Notes: a model not told the origin generated them from the sequence alone. DNA of 64,000 bases from an uncultured Eubacteriales bacterium (GCA_902787685.1 CADAHH010000001.1:85227-149226), one strand, 5' to 3'; counted from the stretch's first letter, positions 53,428 to 63,400 are shown. Translations and numbers: made by a program.

Positions 53428-54678
53428 CTATTTATAATTTATAATTTTGGATATAACATCTGATTTAATTACACATTCCATTATGCTATTTGCTTCTTTT
53501 TGAGCCTCTTTCGAACTTAATATATAATAATTTTCAGTTGTTTCTATGCTATTATGTCCAAGAATATTTGCAATGTCTTTTATTTCTGCTCCATTTCTTA
53601 ATATTTTAGTTGCATAATTTCCTCTTAAATCATAAAATCTACAATTAACTATCCTAAGTTCATTGTGTATAATTTTGAATGGATATTTTGTAATATCTGT
53701 ACCTGAATAAGTTCCATCTTTTCTTGTAAAAACCATATCAATATTATCTTTTCTTTTATATTTACTTTCAATTATTTTATATTCAATAATTTTACCATAT
53801 TTATTTTTAGTAGCTTCTAAATAATATTTTTTATATCTACTTCCCAATTCTTTTCTTAACAAATTTTGTTTATTTTTATAATTATACAATGCTTTATATA
53901 AAGTTTCATTAATATACACTTCTCTACAACTTCCATCTGTTTTAGTCGTTCCTAAATACCATCTGCCTTTATCATCTTTCATTTTTGAATATACTGTTTT
54001 ATTAACATTTATAACTTTATTCTTTAAATCAATATCATTCCAAGTCAATGCAAAAACTTCTCCAGTTCTCATACCAGTATAACATGCTGTTAAAAATGCA
54101 CATGTAAATGCTTCATCTTAATAATATTTTTTCGATTTCTTCTGTTGTATAAATATGTTTTATGCTGTTTTTTTTGAATCAAATGATAAAACTCTCGGGA
54201 TTTGCAAATCTCCAGCTGGATTATTTTTAATAAATCCAAAATAATATGTAGCATCTCTTAAAGAACTTTTTATTACTTTTTGATAATTCCTTAATGACTC
54301 TTTTGTTCCTGCTTGCTGATATAGTTTTAATAATGCTTGATTTAATATATATGGAGTTAAATTGCATAATCTATATCTTCCAAGTTCTTTCTTTATTACT
54401 TCGAAAGATTCCTTATATCTTTTTGCTGTAGAATATTTAAAATTTATTTCAAAATACTCTTTCATCCAATAATCTAAATAGTCAGCATATGACATCTGTG
54501 TTTCTTTCTTTATTCCTCCGCTTTTATATTCTTCATAAGCTTTAAATCCATATTCATAAGCTTCAGCTTTTGTCCTGAATCCTGATTTTGAAATTCTTGT
54601 CCTTTTATTATTTACTTTTGCTCCTTCAAAAAAGTATTCATATACTTTTCCTCTTTTTCTTATATTAATACTTCCCAT
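53428..54678 (-). pseudogene. Tyrosine recombinase/integrase, frameshifted twice
   Basis: The frame from 54678 carries an N-terminal arm-binding region (MGSINIRKRGKVYEYFFEGA) and core-binding domain. The frame to 53428 carries the catalytic domain: Arg in CYTGMRTGEVFALTW, Lys hairpin TKTDGSCREVYI, FYDLRGNYATK, LGHNSIETTENYYI with the nucleophilic Tyr. Between 54160 and 54072 at least two indels break the frame (8-A run, then TTAAGATGAAGC). The usual box-II histidine is Tyr here (FYDLR), as in the 63433 integrase. Probably inactive unless these are sequencing errors. Confidence 0.85.
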
Positions 54679-55146
54679 ATAATATCCACCTTCCTTTTCT
54701 TATTATTTTACAATACAAAAAAAGAAGTGTCACCCAATTATTTTTTGGATACACTCCTTATATTTCAATGCTTTCCTACATTATTTTTATATTTTGGGTG
54801 ACAATTCTAATTTTGACGCCCATTTTTAATTTTCTTCAAACCTTTGTATTTAGCTACTTATGCGTTCTTTCCATGACAATTCTTGTATTTCTTGCCCGAA
54901 CCACATGTTCTGAACCTTCTAGTATATATAGTACATATAGTATTTATAGTATTATTGGTATTTCAAGTATTTGATGGACAAGTAACTTTTGGTATATATA
55001 GTATATATAGTATTTATTTTATTATCAGTATTTATTCCCTGCGAACATTTTGTGAACATTGTTCGCAATATTTCATCTTACTATTGGTATAATAATATAC
55101 TAATAAATCCTGGTTGTCAATAAATGAAGTTATCATATACATAAAT
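54679..55146. other. Intergenic junction of elements 1 and 2
   Basis: Holds a hairpin with T-run on the minus strand (about 54718-54755), SEC-C tail copy B, an AT-rich tract of AGTATATATAG-type direct repeats (about 54920-55020) and a GCGAACA inverted site at 55041-55069. No gene body. Confidence 0.6.
54858..54920 (-). repeat. SEC-C coding tail, copy B (putative attachment site)
   Basis: The minus-strand frame reads FRTCGSGKKYKNCHGKNA then stop. It has CH instead of CC at the last zinc ligands, also an accepted SEC-C form. It lies between the integrase pseudogene and the next element. The nucleotide sequence differs from copies A and C mostly at third codon positions, so the copies are homologous gene ends rather than recent duplicates. 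Confidence 0.7.
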
Positions 55147-55692
55147 CTAATAAATGAAATTATTTTCATTTACATCTAAAATAGTTTCATTACATGTTTC
55201 AAATATTAATTTTAATTTTTTTTCATTTTTATCATAAATGTATAGGTCAGAAGGACAAATCCAGTTTGTATTCAAATATACACTAACATAGTAATTATCT
55301 TTTTCCGTGCAAATCATTTTAACATCAAATAAATCATGTTTAAGATTTGCAATTTCATTTATTATATCTACTAATTCAGAATCTTGATTGCTTTCAATAA
55401 ATATATTAAAATTTTCTTGATTTATTTTATTTAAAGCTTCATTTTTATCACGATTTATATATGATTCAAAACAATTTGTAATTGAATATACTTTATTATT
55501 TACTTGGGCAAATTCATTGTTATCTATTTTTTTTGACTTCCCATATGCATTAACTTTATAGCATGATTCTTGTGTTTTTATAATCATATAATTACTAAAA
55601 TCATTTTTCTGTAAAATATAAAGTATAATACTTCCAATAGTAAAAATAGAAACTAATATAGTTATACAAATAAATAATTGTTTTTTATTCAT
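55147..55692 (-). CDS. Membrane-anchored protein of unknown function
   Basis: 181 residues with one N-terminal hydrophobic helix (LFICITILVSIFTIGSIILY) and an extracellular-looking remainder with paired cysteines (ESCYKVNAYG, SITNCFES, ICTEKD, NWICPSD). I do not recognise a family. The next gene upstream (55724-56632) is close, so they may be one unit inside element 2. Confidence 0.7.
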   Translation of the reverse strand: MNKKQLFICITILVSIFTIGSIILYILQKNDFSNYMIIKTQESCYKVNAYGKSKKIDNNEFAQVNNKVYSITNCFESYINRDKNEALNKINQENFNIFIESNQDSELVDIINEIANLKHDLFDVKMICTEKDNYYVSVYLNTNWICPSDLYIYDKNEKKLKLIFETCNETILDVNENNFIY

Positions 55693-55723
55693 TTAATTAT
55701 AAATCCTTTCATATTTTCTATAT

Positions 55724-56632
55724 TTACTGATAGTCATTTATGGTAAATTCAATATCAATGTCATATATCTTCATAACTTTAAAATAGTTTGAAAAAGCTG
55801 CTAAATTATATAAAGAACTTGATAATATACTTTTTGGTATGCTATTTGTATCATTATAATATTGAAATAGATTTTTAGCTTTTGAATAATCATATGTATC
55901 GTGAATTTTTATATCTAAATTCCATTTATTGTTTTCTTTTAATGCAGAGACTTTTAATTCAACTAAATGTAATGCAAAATATAAATCTTTATCGTTAAAA
56001 GCCCAATCATATTCATGTTTTATATAATCATTACTATTAAATTCAAAACTATCTTTATCCTTTCCTTTTTCTTCAACTATCTTTTTTATTATATTCTGAA
56101 AATTATTATCATTTTTAATTGTTTCTACAATATTTCCATCCGTAATATATAAATCTTCTGGATTCTCATCTAACGAATGTTGTAAAAATTCTGCTGAAAT
56201 TGGAAATTCTGCATATTTTCCTCCAACTTCAATTACTGTTTGCCAGAAAGCAAATTGCATACCTTTAAAAGCATTTTTTTCATATTGTTTTTTATTTTTA
56301 GACATATTAAATATAAAACTTATACCTGCAATTATACTTTTTATACTATCTTCATCAGTAAAGTTACCTTTACTAATTTTATCAATACCATCTTGGAATT
56401 TCATCACTTTTTTATACAAATCATATGCTTGTTTTAAACTCATATTTTTTGCACTTTTTGGTTCTTCATCTTTTTTTATTTGTTTTATCTTTTGTATGTC
56501 ATAATTAATTTGATTTTTTATTGTATTATGATTTCCATAAGGTATTCTATTTAAGTATTGATACGTTAAATATCTATCAGTTAACCATATTTTTTGATTT
56601 TTGTTTAATGAATTAATCTTATTTATTCTCAT
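55724..56632 (-). CDS. Unknown protein of element 2
   Basis: 302 residues, not recognised. Features seen: QKIWLTDRYLTYQYLNRIPYG at the start, a helical middle with SLKQAYDLYKKVMKFQDGID, and AFKGMQFAFWQTVIEVGGKYAEFP. A C-terminal beta-rich part ends YDIDIEFTINDYQ. No signal sequence. It could be an effector/immunity-type accessory protein, but nothing in the sequence proves that. Confidence 0.65.
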   Translation of the reverse strand: MRINKINSLNKNQKIWLTDRYLTYQYLNRIPYGNHNTIKNQINYDIQKIKQIKKDEEPKSAKNMSLKQAYDLYKKVMKFQDGIDKISKGNFTDEDSIKSIIAGISFIFNMSKNKKQYEKNAFKGMQFAFWQTVIEVGGKYAEFPISAEFLQHSLDENPEDLYITDGNIVETIKNDNNFQNIIKKIVEEKGKDKDSFEFNSNDYIKHEYDWAFNDKDLYFALHLVELKVSALKENNKWNLDIKIHDTYDYSKAKNLFQYYNDTNSIPKSILSSSLYNLAAFSNYFKVMKIYDIDIEFTINDYQ

Positions 56633-56709
56633 AATATTTTTATATAAGGTTTCTTCTCTAAGATTAACTTTTCATGGCATCTGTAAATCTAAAAATGAAT
56701 ATATATTCC

Positions 56710-56778
56710 TTACGCAACCATTTCCAAAAACTCATTTGAAACTTTCATATCTCTTTTACATAACAAACATTCATGCAT
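56710..56778 (-). pseudogene. Short zinc-ribbon-like remnant
   Basis: A 22-codon frame with an AAGGA site encodes MHECLLCKRDMKVSNEF and stops. The CxxC suggests a truncated zinc-binding protein. Confidence 0.35.
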
Positions 56779-56820
56779 ATTTTATTCCTTCTTTCTTATG
56801 ATTTTTTATTACTTTTATTT

Positions 56821-57852
56821 TTAAATATTTTTCATGTTCTTGGCTTCTGTTATAAGTTCATCAAAGTCTGAAATATAATTTTTATCTTGCACAATTCTAT
56901 ATTTTTTATATTCATCTAATGCTAGTTTATCTGCTATCTCTCTTTTTATTTTTCCATTATCCTTTAAAATATTATATTCATTTATTTTTAAGAATACTTC
57001 CAACTTATCTTTCCACTCTTGCATTGAAATAATCTTACCTAGTTTTACTTGTCTCTCAGCATAGTCAAGATACATTGAAACTAAGTTATTTAGTTCTGTA
57101 ATCTCTTCTTTTGATAAATAATTTTTAGCTATTGTTACATCTGTTTCCAAAATCTTTCCAGCAGGAGCATTTTTCCATGTGGTTAATCCCATATTTTTCT
57201 TTTTACTATCCGCTCTATTATAAATTATCTCAGGAGCAGTCATACCTGTAATTGCAAAGTGTAATTTATTTTGAACATTTTTATAAAATTCTTGTGTTGT
57301 TTCACTATTCTTATCATAATCAAAACTACATTCTTTATATATGTCAGTTATTTTTTGATAAAATCTTCTTTCACTAGCTCGAATCTCTTTTATCTTAATT
57401 AATAATTCATCAAAATAATCTTTACCAAATTTCGGTCCATTTTTTAGCATTTCGCTATTAATAACAAATCCTTTTTTTATATATTCTTTCAGTGTCTTTG
57501 TAGCCCATATTCTAAAATCAGTAGCTTCTTTTGAATTTACTCTATATCCAACAGCTATAATTGCATCTAAACTATAAAATGTTACTTCTCTTGAAACCTT
57601 TCTTGTACCTTCATTTTGAACTACTCTAATTTTTTGAGTAGTTCGACTTTCTTCTAACTCTCTAGTTTTAAAAATATTTTGTAAATGATATGTTATATTA
57701 TTTTCTGCAACATTAAATAATTTTGACATAGATTTTTGTGTTAACCAAAAATCCTCTTCATTATATAAAACTTCAACTGATATATTTTCGTTATTTTGAC
57801 TTTGATATATGATTAAATCTTTTAAATTTTCTATACTACTCAATAAAATCAC
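56821..57852 (-). CDS. RhuM-family protein (intact)
   Basis: 343 residues with the complete family layout: N-terminal DLIIYQSQNNENISVEVLYN and DFWLTQKSMSKLFNVAENNI (about 15-55, DNA-binding-like), VTFYSLDAIIAVGYRVNSKEA (near 95), FRIWATKTLKEYIKKGF, then PEIIYNRADSKKKNMGLTTW and VTIAKNYLSKEEITELNNLV. RhuM proteins occur on pathogenicity islands and mobile elements; their biochemical role is not established. It shares a 24-base promoter/operator block with the copy at 52357-53348. Confidence 0.85.
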   Translation of the reverse strand: MILLSSIENLKDLIIYQSQNNENISVEVLYNEEDFWLTQKSMSKLFNVAENNITYHLQNIFKTRELEESRTTQKIRVVQNEGTRKVSREVTFYSLDAIIAVGYRVNSKEATDFRIWATKTLKEYIKKGFVINSEMLKNGPKFGKDYFDELLIKIKEIRASERRFYQKITDIYKECSFDYDKNSETTQEFYKNVQNKLHFAITGMTAPEIIYNRADSKKKNMGLTTWKNAPAGKILETDVTIAKNYLSKEEITELNNLVSMYLDYAERQVKLGKIISMQEWKDKLEVFLKINEYNILKDNGKIKREIADKLALDEYKKYRIVQDKNYISDFDELITEAKNMKNI

Positions 57853-57864
57853 CTCTTACTATTC

Positions 57865-57888
57865 ACGAACATTTGTATTGTATCATAT
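57865..57888 (-). promoter_or_regulatory. RhuM promoter/operator, copy 2
   Basis: Identical over 24 bases to 53370-53393. It sits just upstream of the intact RhuM gene. Confidence 0.6.
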
Positions 57889-57948
57889 CTATATTTAAAA
57901 TTCAATCTTTTTATAAGATTTTTTTAAAAATTCATATAAAAAAGAGTC

Positions 57949-57976
57949 AACATCTATTTACAATGTTAACTCTTTG
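57949..57976 (-). terminator. Terminator at the element 2/3 boundary
   Basis: AAAGAGTCAACAT and ATGTTAACTCTTTG form a near-perfect hairpin followed on the minus strand by TTTTTTAT. Confidence 0.75.
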
Positions 57977-58073
57977 TATTGTTCGCAAATATTTTAATTT
58001 GCGAACAAATTGCGAACATTTTGCTGATTTTTAGTGTTTTTTCAATTTAGTGCAATCGCTGAAAGTGTTGATA

Positions 58074-58130
58074 TTACTGATTTTTACCACAGCAATTTTT
58101 GTATTTCTTACCACTTCCACATGGCGAATT
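58074..58130 (-). repeat. SEC-C coding tail, copy C (putative attachment site)
   Basis: The minus-strand frame reads SPCGSGKKYKNCCGKNQ then stop. It closes element 3 and abuts element 2. GCGAACA-type sites lie on both sides (57977-58022 and, degenerate, 58246-58276). Confidence 0.7.
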
Positions 58131-58336
58131 ACTAATTATATTATCAATACTATGCATATCTATTTATACTAATAGTATCAAGCATTTTTGCCATTTATAT
58201 TTATTGTATTATTAGTATTATTTTTATTATGCTTTCCAATTTTTTGCAAACAAAATGCAAACAATGTTTACATTCGTTATTATGTTTTTAGTATATACTA
58301 ACTAAAAGAAAAATTCAAGTATTTGCAATTTAAAAA

Positions 58337-59686
58337 TTATAAATATGATCTCATTACCTCAATAGATTTTCTTAAATCTTCTATTTTAGCAACTCCGATT
58401 ATCTTTTCTATGATGTATCTGGTTTCTTATAAAAGTGTGTATGCTATTGTCCTCTTTTTCTGTTGTATAAAGAACTCATTATCAAATCTTTTAATTCCAT
58501 TACTTGTACTATATTTTTCCATTAAAGATTCATATAACTCATTATGATATTCCTCTGAAGGTAAATCAAATGCTAAATAATTTGTTTCATTACTTGATAT
58601 ATATGACAATTTTCTTTCATCAAATTCTTTTACTTCTTTCTCCTTTTTCAAAACTATATTTTTTACATTCTCATTATAAGATAGCTGCTTAATTAATAAT
58701 GGAGAATGGGTTGTTAGAATAACTTGAGATTCTTTTGATATTTCTAATATAAAATCAACAAATTTTTCCTGTAATCTAGGATGCAAATGTAATTCTGGTT
58801 CATCAATTAATATGATAAGTTTTTTGCCACTTTGTTTCGACATATAAAATGAATATATTAAAGAAAACATCATTTCATATCCTGAACCTAAAGAAGCTAA
58901 ATCAATTTGCATATTTGATGGTGTTTCGACTACAAGATTAGCTTTTTTAAAAGGTAAATAATTATCAATAAAATCTAATTTAAGACTATGTCCACTTATT
59001 TCTTTGAATTTATTAATTGCATTTTCTAAATTTTTATTTGATAATTCTTTCTTTATTTTTTCATTTAGCATTGTGTTAAGATTTTCTACATTGTCTTGAT
59101 TTTTATAATATTGAAAATTAAAATCATCCATTATTCTATCAAATCTTGTATCATTATATGTACCAGCTCTAGTCTGATACAATCTATTTTTATCTAAATA
59201 TAATACATCTAATTCATTAAATCTCTTTGTTCCAAAAGAATTAGTAACTTTCATTCTTAAATCTGGCGATCCTGGTTTAGGTTTCTCATCATCTGTACTT
59301 ATATATAATTGATCAGTCATTATAAGTGACAGCAATTTATTTTGATTCGACTTTTCTCTTGTTTTTCCTATAAACTTAAATCCCTTTGCATCAAAACTTG
59401 AATTTGGAAAAACACTTTTAACATTAAAAGTATCTTTTGTTTCAATTGTTATTTCAGTTTCTTTATTTGAATCGTTCATATCTGAAATATCAAAACTTTC
59501 TGCTTTATACTCTAGTAAACTACTAGCTATTGCATCTAATATAGTAGTTTTACCACACCCGTTTTCTCCTACTATAGTTGTTAATCCTGTTCCATATTTT
59601 ATATTATCTGGCACATTAAAATTTAATATTTTAAATTCATCGTTAAATAATTTATAATTTTTTACTATTAAATTAGAAATAAACAT
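58337..59686 (-). CDS. AAA-type (OLD-like/ABC-like) ATPase, C-terminus frameshifted
   Basis: ATPase with Walker A TTIVGENGCGKTTILDAIAS (about 37), signature-like LASLGSGYEMMFSLIYSFY (about 258), Walker B LIILIDEPELHLHPRLQEKF and ILTTHSPLLIKQL. The long frame stops at 58427. Restoring one A in the AAAAA run and removing one G at CGGAG continues it as EDNSIHTFIRNQIHH and KIEDLRKSIEVMRSYL to the stop at 58337, a typical end for this family. Such ATPases are common in phage-defence loci, often with a nuclease partner; none is adjacent except the FokI-like genes. Confidence 0.8.
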
Positions 59687-59703
59687 TAGAACCTCTCTTT
59701 ATC

Positions 59704-61315
59704 TTAATAAACTTTATTGTCAAAATATTTTACTACTTCCATAGTCTTTAGTCTATTAGCTTTTATTTCGTTAGCAAGATAAAGTAATGTAATTATAGTC
59801 ATTGCATTTCCATATACATTAGTAAATATAGTTATTCTTTGTAATTTTTCCTCTATATTACCAATGAATTTTCCAGAAATAAATGAAAAGTAAAATTTAT
59901 TTATATTATCTCCAAATTCTTTCCACCACTCATTACTATTTCTTTCTTTTTCTCTCTTATTGTTTTCTTCTACATATCTAACCATTTCATCAACTTGAGA
60001 TATTGGTAAATTATATCCATTAGAATATGCTTTAGTATCTATAATAACTCCATAATTATCCGTACTATTTTCTGTATAAATGATTCCATCTGGTTTTCTA
60101 GAGCCTCCTAAATGAACTCCTTTGTAATTACATTCTTTAGTAAGTAATTCAACCGTTTTCATTTCAAATAATCTATTTTGTTGACTATCAAATGCTAAAT
60201 CTACTAAAGATAAGTATTCATGAGATAATGTGTCTAGTTTTTCTCTTAAATTATCTTTTTCTTGAGTAAATTCTGATTTTTCCTCCTATTTTTTCTATGT
60301 TTAAGCCTATATTTATAAGACCATCTATATCATCTTTAACTACTGTAAATAATTCGGATATTGTCTGTATTTCAAGTCTATCTCTAATTTCTTCTAAAGT
60401 TAGACCACTTTTACATTCAATTAAGCTTTTTATTATCAATGCTCTCCTTGTTCTAATGTAATTTCTGTCTGTTCCTTTTGTTGCGAGCATTTCCCATGAT
60501 ATATTTTTACTAATTCTTTTATGCCTACTTCTTCCATTTACCTTATTTAGTGATTGTATTCCTTTTGCTGTAATCATATATGATTGACCAATTTTCTCTT
60601 TATAATTTTTTCCACCAATATTTAATTCAACTTCTTTTGCTACTTGAACTAATAATCCAAGTTTAGATAACCATTTAGCAATCATTCTAGCATACTTATC
60701 TGAAGAACCTTCTGTATCTGTACTTGTAAATCCATCTTCACCTATAAAACCTAAATTTTTACCCAATTCAAATTTAGTTTTTACTTTTCCGTCAGATAAT
60801 AGATTTAATATTCTAACTGCTGGTGGATAGCTTAAAAGAGAATCTATTAAAATGTCTTCTTTTTCTTCAATTGTTTTTGCACCTGTTAAATTCAAACCTT
60901 CTTCTGTAATTTCAAAAGAATCATCAAAATAATTATATTTTATAAACCCTAGTGCTTGCGCCCATCTAACAAAATTATCTGCAGGCCAATCACTAATAAA
61001 ATCTCTTACTTGTCCTTTCACTGTTGCTTGTACTATTCCATTACATCTAGCACTAGATCTAGGTGTAAAAGAAGTCCCAACTAAATCAGCATATTTTATT
61101 TTTAATGGTATACTATTTAATACTTCTAAAAAGTGACTTTTTCCATCTCTTTCTTCAATTAGTCTATCAATTTTTTCATTTACTAATTCCTTATGTGTTT
61201 CTGATTTATTATCAAAAATTGATACAACTTTAATTAATGATTCAAAATCACTTGGATCTTGTACCCAGCCGAAAGTTCTAAAATTCTGATTTTCCATTTT
61301 TCTTAATTCTATCAA
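59704..61315 (-). CDS. FokI-like type IIS restriction endonuclease, frameshifted
   Basis: The upstream frame (61315-60251, TTG start after AGGAGG) matches the FokI DNA-recognition domain: RTFGWVQDPSDFESL, WPADNFVRWAQALGFI, SYPPAVRILNLL, EGSSDKYARMIAKWLSKLGL. The second frame (60162-59704, extending in frame back to about 60290) is the FokI cleavage domain: KGVHLGGSRKPDGIIYT, YGVIIDTKAYSNGYNLPISQ, DEMVRYVEENN, with catalytic D/D/K kept. At about 60290 the coding strand reads GGAGGAAAAATC; removing one G fuses them as NIEKIGEKSEFTQEKDNL. About 536 residues against 583 in FokI, mainly two internal deletions. Confidence 0.92.
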
Positions 61316-61327
61316 CTTTGTTACCTC

Positions 61328-63310
61328 CTAATAATTTACAATTAATACTTCAATACTTTTTTCTCTTGTAGTATTATAACTTGAATTAGAATAATCACTT
61401 GTCAAATATATTACTTTGTATTTTTTACTCCATTCTTTAAGTAGTTTATTTTCTTTTCCCTTATGCTCTATAACATTAGATAATGCAAACCTTACATTCT
61501 TTTTGTCTAGCTCGTCCAGTACTTTATATAATTTTAATTCTTCTTCTTCTTTCCAATCTTTAAAGCCTCTATTTCCATCATTATAAGAACCTGTTGTTAT
61601 AAGATATGGTGGATCACAATATACAAAGTCATTATTATTTAAATCTTGCAAATTCAATTTATCAAATTGCTCTGACGAAAATTCAATGTTCATATCTTTT
61701 AGCTTTTGAGTAAATAATATAAGGTTATTCCTCATGTTGTCTGAAAATTGACTTCTATTTCTTCCAAATGGATTATTATATTCTTTATCATTATTAAATC
61801 TAAATTGATAATTAAATGAATAACAAGATAAAGTATATAAATCTATTGGATCTTTTGTTTTATTATAATATACTCTAAACTTTTTAAACGCCTCTTCATT
61901 TTCTTTGGATAATCCATATTCATCTATTCTATTTTCAATATGTTGTAATACATCATTAATTGGTTTATTATATAATTCTTTATATAAGTCTATAATAAAT
62001 GAATTAATATCATTACAAATAGTTTTCTTGCTATCTACATTAATTCCAACATTAAATCCCCCAGAGAATAAATCAACAAAAGTATTAATATTTTTAGGAA
62101 AATATTCTGTTAATTGTGCAAGTAATTTATATTTTCCTCCAATATAATTAAGAGGACTTTTTAAGAATTTCTTTCTAGACATAACATCTACAGTATATTC
62201 ATATTTTTCACTTTCTTCATTTACCATCGCTAAACTATGGATAGGAATATTTATATATACATCTTCTTTTTTATGCTCTTTAATCTTTGATATATAGAAT
62301 AAATATTCATAATGTATATCTAATTTTTTTGTTAGTTTGTTTTGATATTGCTTATATGGAATCTTATATAATTTGTATGTATCTTCGTTTCCACAATCTA
62401 TTAAAATGCTTTTAATTTCATCTTCACTTAATAATCCATCTTGATTATAACTCACAATAATATGCTTAAAATTAGCCTTTTTAATTAATTCTTTTAATTC
62501 ATTATAAACTTTGTTCTTTATACAATAATTTGATTTCTCGGTTTCATATTTTCTAATACCTGTTTTTCCTTTTATCTCTGGATTATCATATCTAGCTATT
62601 GTTTCTAATAAATGATAATTAGGTAAATATTGTCGTTCATTATATGGTGGATCTAAATATAGAATATCTCCTTTAATTTCTTTAATTAATTCATTAGCAT
62701 CTCTATTATAGCATTTATTATTAGACTTATTATCTATTACATTCAATCTAATCAATTCAAATTTCTTAAATGCTCTTTTATCCCATTGCTTTAAGTATGC
62801 ACCATATGTACCTGTAATATTGGAAACATAAGGTACTCCTTCAATTAGTGATGCTAATAGATAATAGTATTCGTTTATTGTTATTAATTCTTTATTTTTC
62901 CAATTTTCTATTTTATTACGAATAAAATCGATTCTTAATGCATTTTCAGGTGTTAAATACATTCTTTCACAATTATCATTTGGTGAATAATTTTCATATA
63001 TAAATTTATTAAAGTTTTCTTTTGATATATCAGTATTTTCTAAGTAATCAAATACATCTTCTATATTTAAAACTTTTCTTATCTTATCAAATGTAGGTGT
63101 ATCAGTATTTTCTATTGTACCCATTTGTAAAATATATGATGAATACAATAAATCATTTGATATAATAGTATATTTATTTTTAAAGAATCGTGAAACAGAT
63201 GCTGTCCCTGAAAAAATGTCACAAAACACTTTCTCCGTTCCATCACAGTTATCTTTTATTACCTTTGAAATATCATTTAATAAATTAGTTTTATTACCTA
63301 TAAATCTCAT
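61328..63310 (-). CDS. FokI-type two-domain adenine methyltransferase
   Basis: 660 residues made of two D12-class N6-adenine methyltransferases in one chain, as in M.FokI. Domain 1: MRFIGNKTNLLNDISKVI, FCDIFSGTASVSRFFKNKY, GDILYLDPPYNERQYLPNYH (about 215). Domain 2: PLNYIGGKYKLLAQLTEYF (about 388), FVDLFSGGFNVG, NDFVYCDPPYLITTGSYN (about 565). In M.FokI each half methylates one strand of GGATG/CATCC, which protects against the partner nuclease encoded 12 bases downstream. Start follows AGAGGAG. Confidence 0.92.
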   Translation of the reverse strand: MRFIGNKTNLLNDISKVIKDNCDGTEKVFCDIFSGTASVSRFFKNKYTIISNDLLYSSYILQMGTIENTDTPTFDKIRKVLNIEDVFDYLENTDISKENFNKFIYENYSPNDNCERMYLTPENALRIDFIRNKIENWKNKELITINEYYYLLASLIEGVPYVSNITGTYGAYLKQWDKRAFKKFELIRLNVIDNKSNNKCYNRDANELIKEIKGDILYLDPPYNERQYLPNYHLLETIARYDNPEIKGKTGIRKYETEKSNYCIKNKVYNELKELIKKANFKHIIVSYNQDGLLSEDEIKSILIDCGNEDTYKLYKIPYKQYQNKLTKKLDIHYEYLFYISKIKEHKKEDVYINIPIHSLAMVNEESEKYEYTVDVMSRKKFLKSPLNYIGGKYKLLAQLTEYFPKNINTFVDLFSGGFNVGINVDSKKTICNDINSFIIDLYKELYNKPINDVLQHIENRIDEYGLSKENEEAFKKFRVYYNKTKDPIDLYTLSCYSFNYQFRFNNDKEYNNPFGRNRSQFSDNMRNNLILFTQKLKDMNIEFSSEQFDKLNLQDLNNNDFVYCDPPYLITTGSYNDGNRGFKDWKEEEELKLYKVLDELDKKNVRFALSNVIEHKGKENKLLKEWSKKYKVIYLTSDYSNSSYNTTREKSIEVLIVNY

Positions 63311-63324
63311 ATTTTTCTCCTCTG

Positions 63325-63370
63325 CATCCTAAAACATCCTTATTCTATAACATATTACTTTTTTTTACAA
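63325..63370 (-). promoter_or_regulatory. Promoter and twin GGATG sites of the restriction-modification operon
   Basis: On the minus strand TTGTAA (63365-63370) and TAGAAT (63342-63347) are 17 bases apart. Two GGATG motifs (63335-63339 and 63325-63329), exactly 10 bases apart, lie between the -10 and the methyltransferase ribosome-binding site. They match the FokI recognition sequence. Confidence 0.65.
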
Positions 63371-63400
63371 TATATTTTCAAATATTTGTTAAAATTTTAT

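Noticed and set aside
58337-59686. Septu-type (PtuA) defence ATPase
   Set aside because: No HNH partner (PtuB) is adjacent and the family level cannot be settled from motifs alone.
60240-60300. Programmed ribosomal frameshift in the FokI homologue
   Set aside because: No slippery heptamer fits the needed shift, and the AGGAGG is about 20 bases from the stop, too far for a prfB-like mechanism. A single-base error or mutation is simpler.
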